Origin: Streptomyces djakartensis
GTDB taxonomy: Bacteria > Actinomycetota > Actinomycetes > Streptomycetales > Streptomycetaceae
DNA: 64,000 nt
Direction of reading: 5' to 3'
Assembly: GCF_014651075.1 (NCBI RefSeq)
Contig: NZ_BMWE01000003.1
Location: 395,133-459,132, forward strand
Made by a program: the position numbers and the translations under genes
Notes under the pieces: generated by a model
Told to the model about the DNA's origin: nothing
What the model saw: only the letters and a program-made list of their open reading frames with translations
Databases searched by the model: none
Shown here: one piece after another, positions 18,269 to 26,578 of the stretch
Layout: every line of letters starts with the position of its first letter
Numbering within the stretch: position 1 is the first letter of the stretch

Positions 18269-19768
18269 ATGGCGCAGTGGACCTCTGCCGTCGGTGCGGC
18301 GCAGCTCGCCCGGCTGCTCAGCTCCCAGCAGGACCGCCCGGCGGGGCCCGGCGCCCGCCGCCCGCCGGCCTACCGTGCGCTCGCCGACGGCATCCGCCTG
18401 CTGGTGCTCGAAGGACGCGTCCCGGTGGCCGCCCGGCTGCCGGCCGAGCGCGAACTGGCCCTGTCCCTGTCCGTGAGCCGTACCACGGTCGCCGCCGCGT
18501 ACGAGGCGCTGCGCACCGAGGGGTTCCTGGAGTCCCGGCGGGGCGCGGGCAGCTGGACCGCGGTGCCGGCCGGGAACCCACTGCCCGCGCGCGGCCTCGA
18601 ACCGCTGCCGCCCGAGGCCCTGGGGTCGATGATCGACCTGGGCTGCGCGGCGCTTGGGGCCCCCGAGCCGTGGCTGACCCGGGCCGTGCAGGGCGCGCTG
18701 GAGGAACTGCCGCCGTACGCGCACACGCACGGCGACTATCCCGCCGGGCTGCCCGCGCTGCGGTCGATGATCGCCGAGCGGTACACCGCTCGCGGGATTC
18801 CGACCATGCCCGAGCAGATCATGGTCACCACCGGGGCGATGGGCGCGATCGACGCGATCTGCCATCTGTTCGCCGGGCGGGGCGAGCGCGTCGCCGTCGA
18901 GTCACCCTCGTACGCCAACATCCTCCAGCTGATGCGCGAGGCCGGAGCCCGGCTGGTGCCCGTCGCGATGGCCGAGGGGCTCGCCGGATGGGACATGGAC
19001 CGCTGGCGGCAGGTCCTGCGGGACGCCGCGCCGAGGCTCGCTTACGTCGTCGCCGACTTCCACAACCCGACCGGGGCGCTCGCCGACGAGGACCAGCGAC
19101 GGCGTCTGGTGGACGCGGCGCGCTCCGCCGGGACCGTGCTGATCGCCGACGAGACGATGAGCGAACTGTGGCTGGATCCGGATGTGCGGATGCCGCGGCA
19201 GGTGTGCGCGTTCGACCCGGCCGGTTCGACCGTCATCACGGTCGGCTCGGCGAGCAAGGCCTTCTGGGCCGGGATGCGCATCGGGTGGGTACGGGCCGCG
19301 CCGGACGTGGTCCGCAGCCTGGTCGCCGCACGGGCCTACGCGGATCTCGGCACGCCGGTGCTGGAGCAGCTGGCCGTGAACTGGCTGTTCGGCACGGGTG
19401 GCTGGGAACGGGCGGTGCAGGCGCGGCGGGAGCAGGCGCGGCAGAACCGGGACGAGCTCGTGGCGGCGGTGCGCAGGGAGCTTCCCCGGTGGGAGTTCGA
19501 GGTGCCGCGGGGCGGGCTGACGCTGTGGGTGCGGACCGGGGGCCTCTCCGGGTCCCGGCTCGCGGAGGCCGGGGAGCGGGTCGGGGTCCGGGTGCCGTCC
19601 GGGCCGCGCTTCGGAGTGGACGGGGCGTTCGAGGGATACGTGCGGTTGCCGTTCACCGTGGGGGGTGTGGTGGCCGAGGAGGCGGCTGTGCGGCTGGCCG
19701 CGGCGGCGGGGCTTGTGGAGTCCGGTGGGGTCGGCGGTACGGAGGCGCCGCGTACGTTCGTCGCCTAG
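18269..19768 (+). CDS. MocR-family PLP-dependent transcriptional regulator
   Basis: A 499-residue fusion: GntR-type winged helix at about residues 30-100 (RLPAERELALSLSVSRTTVA) and a fold-type I aminotransferase domain. PLP contacts are visible: VTTGAMGAIDAICHLF, NPTGALADED, ADETMSELWLD and the Schiff-base Lys in GSASKAFWAGMRIGW. Such proteins sense PLP or amino compounds and mostly control a divergent neighbour, here the YczE-GDPD genes. A GGAAGGTGGA tract lies upstream of the ATG. It does not resemble the GabR or PdxR loci, since no gabT/D or pdxST genes are adjacent. Confidence 0.93.
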   Translation: MAQWTSAVGAAQLARLLSSQQDRPAGPGARRPPAYRALADGIRLLVLEGRVPVAARLPAERELALSLSVSRTTVAAAYEALRTEGFLESRRGAGSWTAVPAGNPLPARGLEPLPPEALGSMIDLGCAALGAPEPWLTRAVQGALEELPPYAHTHGDYPAGLPALRSMIAERYTARGIPTMPEQIMVTTGAMGAIDAICHLFAGRGERVAVESPSYANILQLMREAGARLVPVAMAEGLAGWDMDRWRQVLRDAAPRLAYVVADFHNPTGALADEDQRRRLVDAARSAGTVLIADETMSELWLDPDVRMPRQVCAFDPAGSTVITVGSASKAFWAGMRIGWVRAAPDVVRSLVAARAYADLGTPVLEQLAVNWLFGTGGWERAVQARREQARQNRDELVAAVRRELPRWEFEVPRGGLTLWVRTGGLSGSRLAEAGERVGVRVPSGPRFGVDGAFEGYVRLPFTVGGVVAEEAAVRLAAAAGLVESGGVGGTEAPRTFVA

Positions 19769-19813
19769 GGCCTGTTGTGAAAGTGACAGGCTGGTCACTC
19801 TCACAACAGGCCC
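19768..19813. terminator. 20-bp hairpin between MocR and sffA
   Basis: 19768-19787 and 19794-19813 are reverse complements with one mismatch and a 6-base loop. The left arm starts at the last base of the MocR stop codon. It separates converging genes and probably acts in both directions. Confidence 0.88.
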
Positions 19814-19844
19814 CAGCCCTCGGGGCCGGCGCTCGCCGACCGGC

Positions 19845-21476
19845 TCAAGGCGTCTGGGTGGGCTTGGTCAGCGCCGGTACGGGCTCGGGCTCCGCCGGCT
19901 CCGGCTCCTGATCCGCCGGCTCGGGGCCGCCTTCCGCCGGTTCCGGCACCGTCGCTTCGTCCGCCGGCGCCGTGCGGGGCGGGAGGAGGTCCAGCACCGC
20001 CTGGCGGTGGGCGTCCGTGGTCGCGTCGTCGTAGGGGTGAGGGGTGGCGGGGACCTGGAGACGGTGGACCGGGCCGGTGCCCAGGCGGGCGTAGCCGCGA
20101 CCGGGCGGGACCTCGTCGACGGGGGTGGTGTGCGGGGGTGCGCCCAGGACGGACTCGAGCAGCCCGGCCGTCGCCGGACCGAGGACGACGCGGGCGCGCG
20201 TGTGGTGCAGCACCGGTTCGCTGAGGGTCTCCATGCTGTCCAGCTGGTCGGCCACCACCACCGTCACGTTCGCCAGGCGGCCGTGCCGCAGGGGGACCTG
20301 GAGAAGGGACTGGGGGTCCTTGCGGTCGTCCGCGGCGGCCAGGTGGGTGAACGCCGACGGGCGGTCCAGCAGGATCCAGAGCGGGCGCCTGGTGTCGTCG
20401 GGCGGCGGGTGCCCCGCCTGGTGGGCGCGGTTGATGGCGATCAGGCGGCGCTCGGTCTCGTGCGCGGCCCACTCCAGGCTCGCCAGTACCCCTGCGAGCC
20501 CGCACTCGACGGCCAGGACGCCGTCCCGTCCGGTCAGGCAGGCGTACTCGCCGGTGCCGCCACCGTCGGCGATCACCACGTCGCCGTGCCGGAGCGCCTG
20601 CAGGGCGACGGACCGCAGCAGCGTGGACGTGCCGCTGCCGGGCCGGCCGAGGGCGAGCAGGTGGGGCTCGGTGGAGCGCGGGCCCGTGCGCCAGAGGACC
20701 GGATGAACGTCCCGTCGCTGTTCTCCGCAGACCACGGGCAGCGTGCGCCGGACCCGGGTCCGGTCGGTGAAGCCGAGGACGATCTCGCCGGGAGCCGTGA
20801 CGAAGCGCTGGGCGGCGATGTCGGCGGCGAGCGGCATGAGCACACGGACCGTCAACTGGTTGTCCTCCTCGTCCCACGTGAAGTGGTACTCGCGGCCACG
20901 GCCCGACTTGGCGGCGAGGAGGTGTTCGATCCGGGCCCGGGCGTCGGCCTCGCCGTCGGCGAAGTACGGCGGGTAGCGCACCACCAGGTGCGAGATCCGG
21001 GCGCCGCCGTCGAACGCGTAGGTGGGAAAGGCCTTGTCCCACGCGCCGCCGTGCGCGTACAGCGGATCGGGGTCCTCGGCGGTGGAGAAGTAGGGCACGA
21101 GCGCCTCGTAGAGCGACGTCAGGCGCTGGGACTGCGACTCGTCGGGCCCGTCGGGTGCCGTCGCGGCGCGGTCCCTGCCCTGCCAGGCCGCCGAAGCGGT
21201 CAGCGTGATGGCCGCGAGCAGGGGTCCGTACGGCACCAGCGCCACGACCAGGATCACGGAGGCCGCCAGGAACAGCAGCGCCCCCCGCCTCTCCTTCGGG
21301 GTCTGCGCCCATCTGCGCCGCCCGGCCGCCGCCAGCCGGCGCAGACCCCGCGTGATCGTGATCAGCGGATGGAGCACATCCGTGGCGCTGTCGGCGGCCG
21401 TCCGGGCCAGCTCCCGGCTCCGGGCGAACTGCGCGCCGCCGTTGCTCAGAATGCGGGGGAGGGGGCGCCGGGTCAC
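19845..21476 (-). CDS. sffA: SpoIIIE/FtsK-like septum protein SffA
   Basis: A 543-residue protein downstream of smeA: two adjacent hydrophobic segments near GALLFLAASVILVVALVPYG, a middle domain and an FtsK/TraB-type ATPase domain, ending in a Pro/Glu repeat tail (PEPAEGGPEPADQEPEPAE). In S. coelicolor SffA (SCO1416) is targeted to sporulation septa by SmeA and contributes to chromosome segregation and spore maturation (Ausmees and co-workers). The P-loop reads GRPGSGTST, where the usual Lys is Thr; the Walker B-like strand is LWILLDRPS. The GTG at 21476 is set by GGAGG 5 bases upstream. The gene begins 52 bases after smeA. Confidence 0.88.
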   Translation of the reverse strand: MTRRPLPRILSNGGAQFARSRELARTAADSATDVLHPLITITRGLRRLAAAGRRRWAQTPKERRGALLFLAASVILVVALVPYGPLLAAITLTASAAWQGRDRAATAPDGPDESQSQRLTSLYEALVPYFSTAEDPDPLYAHGGAWDKAFPTYAFDGGARISHLVVRYPPYFADGEADARARIEHLLAAKSGRGREYHFTWDEEDNQLTVRVLMPLAADIAAQRFVTAPGEIVLGFTDRTRVRRTLPVVCGEQRRDVHPVLWRTGPRSTEPHLLALGRPGSGTSTLLRSVALQALRHGDVVIADGGGTGEYACLTGRDGVLAVECGLAGVLASLEWAAHETERRLIAINRAHQAGHPPPDDTRRPLWILLDRPSAFTHLAAADDRKDPQSLLQVPLRHGRLANVTVVVADQLDSMETLSEPVLHHTRARVVLGPATAGLLESVLGAPPHTTPVDEVPPGRGYARLGTGPVHRLQVPATPHPYDDATTDAHRQAVLDLLPPRTAPADEATVPEPAEGGPEPADQEPEPAEPEPVPALTKPTQTP

Positions 21477-21528
21477 TGCTGCCTCCACTGGGTACCTACG
21501 GTCGGGACGCGTACGAGGCTCGGGGCCG

Positions 21529-21723
21529 TCAGAACTTGATTCCGCCCAGGAGGCTCGCCAGGCTCTCGCCACCCGCCTTGATGCTCGGCGCGATGGCCGT
21601 GCTGGCCAGATAGAAGCCGAAGAGCATCGTCACCACGGCGTGCGACGCCTTCAGGCCGTCCTTGCGGAAGAAGATGAAGACGACGATGCCGAGCAGGACC
21701 ACGCCTGAGATGGACAGAATCAT
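21529..21723 (-). CDS. smeA: small membrane protein SmeA
   Basis: A 64-residue protein with two hydrophobic segments (LSISGVVLLGIVVFIFF; VTMLFGFYLASTAIAP) joined by a short basic loop RKDGLKASH. Size, topology and position just upstream of an FtsK-like gene match SmeA of S. coelicolor (SCO1415), a sporulation-specific protein at septa that recruits SffA. AGGAGA lies 8 bases before the ATG. Upstream, CCGACCA (21817-21823) and TGGTCGG (21831-21837) form an inverted repeat that might be a developmental operator. Confidence 0.9.
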   Translation of the reverse strand: MILSISGVVLLGIVVFIFFRKDGLKASHAVVTMLFGFYLASTAIAPSIKAGGESLASLLGGIKF

Positions 21724-21976
21724 GTGGGTTCTCCTGGTTCGCGGGGACAGTCACCATGAGTACTTCCAGGCTCACAGGATGTATCCATACGATAAAAGGT
21801 GCAACTGGGTATGAATCCGACCATTCAGGTTGGTCGGTGATCCGTGGTGATCTTTACCTCGGGCACATCGGGTCATGTACGGCGCGAGCCAGTACCCTGG
21901 CGATTCACTCGTACGGCTGCCCCACTCGCAGGCGTACGCGCCTGACGTGACGTGCAGTGGAGAGGCGGTCCGGCCG

Positions 21977-22369
21977 ATGACCGAAGTCCCCGACCCCGAG
22001 GTCGTGGAGCTGGCGACCAAGATCTTCGATCTGGCCCGGCGGGGGGAGACCGAGGCGCTCGTGGCGTACGTCGACGCGGGTGTTCCGGCCGATCTCACCA
22101 ACGACCGCGGCGACTCGCTCGTGATGCTCGCCGCCTACCACGGCCACTCCGGCGCGGTGCGGGCCCTGCTCGCCCGCGGCGCCGAGGCCGACCGGGTGAA
22201 CGACCGGGGCCAGACCCCGCTCGCCGGAGCGGCCTTCAAGGGTGAGACCGAAGTGGTCAGAGCCCTCCTCGAGGGCGGCGCCGACCCGTCCGCCGGCACT
22301 CCCTCGGCCGTCGACACGGCCCGGATGTTCGGCCGGACGGAACTGCTGGAACTGTTCGGCGAGCACTGA
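21977..22369 (+). CDS. ankyrin repeat protein
   Basis: A 130-residue protein made of about three ankyrin repeats: DRGDSLVMLAAYHGHSGAVR, then ALLARGAEADRVNDRGQTPL with AGAAFKGETEVVRALLEGGA, and a final PSAVDTARMFGRTELLELF. No signal peptide or enzymatic domain, so probably a cytosolic protein-binding scaffold. Weak purine-rich ribosome-binding site. The partner is not evident from the neighbours, which are another repeat protein downstream and the divergent smeA unit upstream. Confidence 0.88.
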   Translation: MTEVPDPEVVELATKIFDLARRGETEALVAYVDAGVPADLTNDRGDSLVMLAAYHGHSGAVRALLARGAEADRVNDRGQTPLAGAAFKGETEVVRALLEGGADPSAGTPSAVDTARMFGRTELLELFGEH

Positions 22370-22670
22370 ACAGGCCAGTCTGACCTGAAACGACGACGAA
22401 AACGGGGGAGGCGGTACAAGGCCGCCGAAATTTCGGTCGCGGCAGACGGAAGTGCCGGGTCATCATGACGACGTGGTTCACGGACGTGATGGCTGGGCAG
22501 GTAGTGCCGCACCGCGCGGACCGTGACGCGGTCCGCAAGGGCCACCGACGAGAGGCAGAGGAAGATGGTCTACAGCAAGCAGGAAACGGCGGGCGCCCCG
22601 ACGTGTTGTCACGCGGCCAGGTAGTTACACGTCCCCGGTCGCGTCGACGCTTGATGTGAGGCTGTTTCCC
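22370..22670 (+). other. 300-bp region upstream of HEAT gene with hairpin and short reading frame
   Basis: Contains a perfect 8-bp hairpin, GCGGACCG (22516-22523) with CGGTCCGC (22529-22536), followed 28 bases later by a 19-codon reading frame that has a good ribosome-binding site (separate entry). The arrangement recalls a leader with a hairpin and a leader peptide. Confidence 0.5.
22565..22624 (+). CDS. putative 19-residue leader peptide with Cys-Cys-His
   Basis: ATG at 22565 behind GAGGCAGAGGAAG encodes a 19-residue peptide starting MVYSKQETAG and ending APTCCHAAR before TAG. The ribosome-binding site is better than that of many full-size genes here, and the CCH cluster is near the end, as in regulatory leader peptides that sense an amino acid. 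It ends 46 bases before the HEAT-repeat gene. A longer overlapping frame (from 22465) has no comparable start. Real translation is plausible but unproven. Confidence 0.45.
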   Translation: MVYSKQETAGAPTCCHAAR

Positions 22671-24089
22671 ATGTTCGATCCGGTCATAGCGCCCAGCGGC
22701 ACGCTGCTCGGCCTGCTCCAGCGGGGCCGCGGCGACGGCACGCTGCACGCGCTCACCGCCCCGCGCTCCGAGGCGCTCGCGGCGTTGAACCACTGCGTAC
22801 TGCGCGATCCCCGCCACGACTGGCAGCTGGAGAACCGCTCCCTCTACTACGCCCGCCTCTACCTCGATCTGAACGGCGAGCTGGACGCGGTCGAATCCCA
22901 TCTCTTCAGTGCCGAGGACGTCCTCGGCACCGACGAGTCACGCACCGGGCTCGCGCTCGCCGTCCTCGGGCACCTCGCCTCCTACGGCAGGCGGGACGCG
23001 CTCGAACTGCTGCGCAGGTACGCCGCCCACGGCTCCAACTGGGCCTGGGCCCTCGACGAACTCGCCCTCCGGGACGACGACGCCGGCCTGCGTGCCCTCG
23101 CCGCACCCGTCCTCGCGCGGTTCCCGGCCGATCCCGAGGGAGACGCCGAACTGGCCGCCGCCGTCCGGGACGCCTTCGAGCCCCGGCCGTGGCGGCTGTG
23201 GGCCGAGGACCCGCGCGAATCCGTCGCCACCCGCGTGCGGGCCGCCCACGAGGCGGGCTGCTTCGACCGCTGGCAGCGGCAGATGCGGCCGCCCGGGCCT
23301 CGCCCCGGGTGGAGCGTGAGCGCCGTCTTCGAGTGGGCCCAGCAGGGCCTGGAACGGGGGGCGGCCCTCCATGTCCCGGCCGCCCGCTGCCTCACGGCCG
23401 TGGCGGGGCCCGAGGACCGGGCCGAGATCGTGCAGGCGGCGAAGGACGGCACCGAGGGAGCCCGGTGTACGGCTCTGCGCTACCTGGCCGACGGCGGCGA
23501 TCCCGACGCCCTCGACCTGATCGAGGGCGCCGTGGCCACCGGCTCGACGGTCGTCGTGGAGGCCGCCGTCGACGCCTTCGAGCGGATGCGGAGCCTTGCC
23601 GCCGTGGACCGGGCGCGGGGCTGGGCACACCGGCCCGACGAGCTCGGTGCCGCCGCCGGACGCGTCCTGGCCTGCCGGGGCGGAACGCACGACCGGGACC
23701 TGGTCCTCGCGGCTCTGCGGGAGGCGGTGCGCGGCGAGGGCCCCGACGCACAGACGCTGTGGACCCTGGTCGACGGCGCCGGACGGCTCGGCATCGCCTG
23801 TGCCGCACCCGTGCTCCGGCACATCTACCGCGAGACCGCCTCCTCCCACCTGCGCGGCCGGGCCGCTCGCGCCCTCGCCGCCACCGACCCCTCCTTCGCC
23901 ACCGGCTTCGCCGTCGAGTGCCTGTGGGACTGCGAGGAGTCCACCCGAGAGGTCGCCGCCCGGCATGCCGAGACCGGTGACGCCCGGGTCGTCGAGCGGC
24001 TGCGCCGGCTCGCCGCCGACCCGGCCGAGGAGGCCGAGGTCCAGACGGCCGTACGCAGCCGGATCGGTCCGGAGGAGACCGCTGTGTGA
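22671..24089 (+). CDS. HEAT-repeat protein
   Basis: A 472-residue alpha-helical protein built of HEAT-like repeats, recognisable in segments such as GARCTALRYLADGGDPDALD, SSHLRGRAARALAATDPSF and CEESTREVAARHAETGDAR. No signal peptide, membrane span or catalytic motif. Start MFDPVIAPSG at 22671 is preferred to an in-frame codon 5 residues upstream because of the GTGAGG tract. Probably a scaffold; I do not know its partner. The preceding short CCH peptide may control it. Confidence 0.82.
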   Translation: MFDPVIAPSGTLLGLLQRGRGDGTLHALTAPRSEALAALNHCVLRDPRHDWQLENRSLYYARLYLDLNGELDAVESHLFSAEDVLGTDESRTGLALAVLGHLASYGRRDALELLRRYAAHGSNWAWALDELALRDDDAGLRALAAPVLARFPADPEGDAELAAAVRDAFEPRPWRLWAEDPRESVATRVRAAHEAGCFDRWQRQMRPPGPRPGWSVSAVFEWAQQGLERGAALHVPAARCLTAVAGPEDRAEIVQAAKDGTEGARCTALRYLADGGDPDALDLIEGAVATGSTVVVEAAVDAFERMRSLAAVDRARGWAHRPDELGAAAGRVLACRGGTHDRDLVLAALREAVRGEGPDAQTLWTLVDGAGRLGIACAAPVLRHIYRETASSHLRGRAARALAATDPSFATGFAVECLWDCEESTREVAARHAETGDARVVERLRRLAADPAEEAEVQTAVRSRIGPEETAV

Positions 24090-24275
24090 CCCCCTCCGCA
24101 GCAGATCGGCGGGGCAGCGTCAGGCCGCCCGGGTGAACGTGGGATGACTCGCGGGTCAGGAGGGCATGGACACCGCCTGACCTGCGCGGGTGCACCTCAG
24201 AACGCTCATGGGACGTTCCCCGCCCGGAAAGATCGACGTTGACGCGGCCACGTCCGGTACGGCGACAACACCGGT

Positions 24276-25403
24276 ATGCGTGTCGTCATCGTGACCGAAT
24301 CCTTTCCCCCCGATGTGAACGGCGTCGCCCACTGCGCGCTCCAGACCGCCCGGCACCTCGTCGATCGCGGTCACGCCCCCGTCGTCGTCGCCCCGGCCCC
24401 GGCGCCCGGGAACAAGCCCGACGCCGATGTGCCGTGCCCCGTCGTCCACGTCCCCTCCCTCCCGCTCCCCGGCTACCCCCAGGTCCGTGTCGCCCTCCCC
24501 AGCCGCCGCCTGACCGCCACCCTCGTCGAGCACCGTGCCGACGTCGTCCACCTCGCCAGTCCCTTCGTCCTCGGTGTGCGCGGCATGGCCGCCGCCGCCC
24601 GCCTCGGCGTTCCGGCCGTCGCCGTCTACCAGACCGACCTGGCCGGATACGCCCGCACGTACATGGGCGCCGGAGAAGCCGCCGCCTGGCGACGCATCCG
24701 CTCGGTCCACGGTGCCGCCGACCTCACCCTCGCCCCGTCCACCGCGGCCCTGCGCGACCTGGAGACACACGGGGTGCCCCGGGTCGCGCTGTGGCCGCGC
24801 GGCGTGGACGCCGAACGGTTCCGGCCCGACCGCCGCGACGAGGCCCTGCGGCGGGAACTCGCCCCGAACGGCGAGCTGATCGTCGGCTACGTCGGCCGGC
24901 TCGCCCCCGAGAAGCAGGTCGAACTCCTCGCCGGTGCGTGCGCTCTGGAGGGCGTCCGGGTCGTGGTCGTCGGCGACGGCCCGAGCCGGCCCGGCCTGGA
25001 GCAGGCGCTGCCCGGGGCGGTCTTCCTGGGCCGCCGTACCGGTGACGACCTGGCCCGGGTCTTCGCCTCGCTGGACGTCTTCGCGCACACCGGCCCCTTC
25101 GAGACCTTCTGCCAGACGGTGCAGGAGGCCATGGCCAGTGGCCTGCCTGTGGTGGCGCCCGCCGCGGGGGGACCGCTGGACCTGATCACCCACGGACACA
25201 CCGGGCTGCTCGTGCCGCCGCGCGACGCCACCGCCGTGACGGACGCGGTGCGGGCCCTGGCCGCCGACCCCGCGCTGCGGGCCGCCTTCGGCGCCGCCGG
25301 GCGGGCCGCGGTGCGGGGCCGCACCTGGGCGGCCGTCGGGGACCGGCTGATAGGGCACTACGCGAACGTGCTCGCCGGGCGCCGGACGGCGGTGGCGGCA
25401 TGA
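24276..25403 (+). CDS. GT4 glycosyltransferase (alpha-mannosyltransferase-like)
   Basis: A 375-residue GT-B enzyme: N-terminal acceptor lobe starting RVVIVTESFPPDVNGVA with the Asn-Gly-Val-Ala motif, DVVHLASPFVLG and YQTDLAGYARTY, then the donor lobe with GYVGRLAPEKQVELLAG, VVVVGDGPSR and EFTxTFxEA-type FETFCQTVQEAMASGLPVVA. These features are those of GDP-mannose-dependent mannosyltransferases such as MgtA of Corynebacterineae. The donor and acceptor are inferred only. The stop overlaps the start of the next glycosyltransferase in an ATGA. Confidence 0.9.
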   Translation: MRVVIVTESFPPDVNGVAHCALQTARHLVDRGHAPVVVAPAPAPGNKPDADVPCPVVHVPSLPLPGYPQVRVALPSRRLTATLVEHRADVVHLASPFVLGVRGMAAAARLGVPAVAVYQTDLAGYARTYMGAGEAAAWRRIRSVHGAADLTLAPSTAALRDLETHGVPRVALWPRGVDAERFRPDRRDEALRRELAPNGELIVGYVGRLAPEKQVELLAGACALEGVRVVVVGDGPSRPGLEQALPGAVFLGRRTGDDLARVFASLDVFAHTGPFETFCQTVQEAMASGLPVVAPAAGGPLDLITHGHTGLLVPPRDATAVTDAVRALAADPALRAAFGAAGRAAVRGRTWAAVGDRLIGHYANVLAGRRTAVAA

Positions 25404-26578
25404 ACACGGGCAACCAGAGCAACCGGTCGCTGCGGATCGTCCGGCTGGCCAACTTCGTCGCGCCCGCCTCCGGCGGTCTGCGCACGGCACTGCGCGAACT
25501 CGGCAAGGGCTACAAGGCGGCGGGGCACGAACCCGTTCTCGTGATCCCGGGCGAGCGTTTCGCAGACCGCGAGACCGAACAGGGGCGGGTGATCACCCTC
25601 CCCGGGCCGCTGCTGCCCGGCACCGGCGGCTACCGCGTCCTCGCCGACCGGCGGCGGGTGAGCCGGCTCTTGGAGGAGCTCGCCCCGGACCGGCTCGAGG
25701 TGTCCGACCGTACGACCCTGAGGTGGACCGGCAAGTGGGCCCGTCGGGCGCGCGTCCCGGCCGTGATGGTGTCCCACGAGACCGCCGACGGCGTACTGCG
25801 CACCTGGGGCCTGCCCGACGGGGCCGCCCGGCGTGCCGCCGACGCCCTCAACGTCCGTACGGCCCACACGTACGCGCGCGTGGTGTGCACCACCGAGTTC
25901 GCCGAGCGGGAGTTCGTGCGGATCGGAGCCCGCAACGTCGTCCGGGCCCCGCTGGGCGTCGACCTGGTGCGGCGGCACCCCGCCCTGCGCGACCCGGAGG
26001 TACGCGCGCGCCACGCCCGTGGGGACGAGACGCTGCTGGTGATGTGCTCGCGGCTGTCCGTGGAGAAGCGGCCCGGCACGGCGCTCGACGCCCTGGAGGT
26101 GCTGCGCCGGCGCGGACGGCGGGCGGTGCTGGTGGTGGCCGGGGACGGCCCCCTGCGCGCCCGGCTGGAACAGCGGGCCCGCGAGAGGGCGCTGCCGGTC
26201 ACCTTCCTCGGCCATGTCTCCGACCGTGGACTGCTCGGCGCGCTCCAGGCGTCCGCAGACGTGGCCCTGGCGCCGGGACCCGCCGAGACCTTCGGGCTCG
26301 CCGCCCTGGAGGCCATGGCGTGCGGTACGCCCGTCGTGGCGAGCGCGTCGTCCGCGCTGCCCGAGGTGATCGGCTCGGCCGGGGCCGTCGCGGCGGACCA
26401 CGGGGAGTCCTTCGCGGATGCCGTGGACCTGCTGCTGCGCCGGCCGCGGCGGTACCGCCGCGAGGCCGCACGCGGGCGTGCCGAGTGCTTCGGGTGGAAC
26501 GCGGCGGTGGACGCCTTCCTCGCCGCGCACGACGCGGCCGCAGCCGTGCGCCCGTTCGTGCCCGGAGGCGCGGCATGA
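25400..26578 (+). CDS. GT4 glycosyltransferase
   Basis: A 392-residue GT-B enzyme beginning SLRIVRLANFVAPASGGLRT, with MVSHETADGVLRTWGL in the acceptor lobe and MCSRLSVEKRPGTALDALEV, VVAGDGPLRARLEQ and PAETFGLAALEAMACGTPV in the donor lobe. It is translationally coupled to both neighbours by 4-base ATGA overlaps, so the two transferases and the SGNH hydrolase form one expression unit, likely assembling or trimming a mannosylated or acylated glycoconjugate (inference). Confidence 0.9.
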   Translation: MNTGNQSNRSLRIVRLANFVAPASGGLRTALRELGKGYKAAGHEPVLVIPGERFADRETEQGRVITLPGPLLPGTGGYRVLADRRRVSRLLEELAPDRLEVSDRTTLRWTGKWARRARVPAVMVSHETADGVLRTWGLPDGAARRAADALNVRTAHTYARVVCTTEFAEREFVRIGARNVVRAPLGVDLVRRHPALRDPEVRARHARGDETLLVMCSRLSVEKRPGTALDALEVLRRRGRRAVLVVAGDGPLRARLEQRARERALPVTFLGHVSDRGLLGALQASADVALAPGPAETFGLAALEAMACGTPVVASASSALPEVIGSAGAVAADHGESFADAVDLLLRRPRRYRREAARGRAECFGWNAAVDAFLAAHDAAAAVRPFVPGGAA

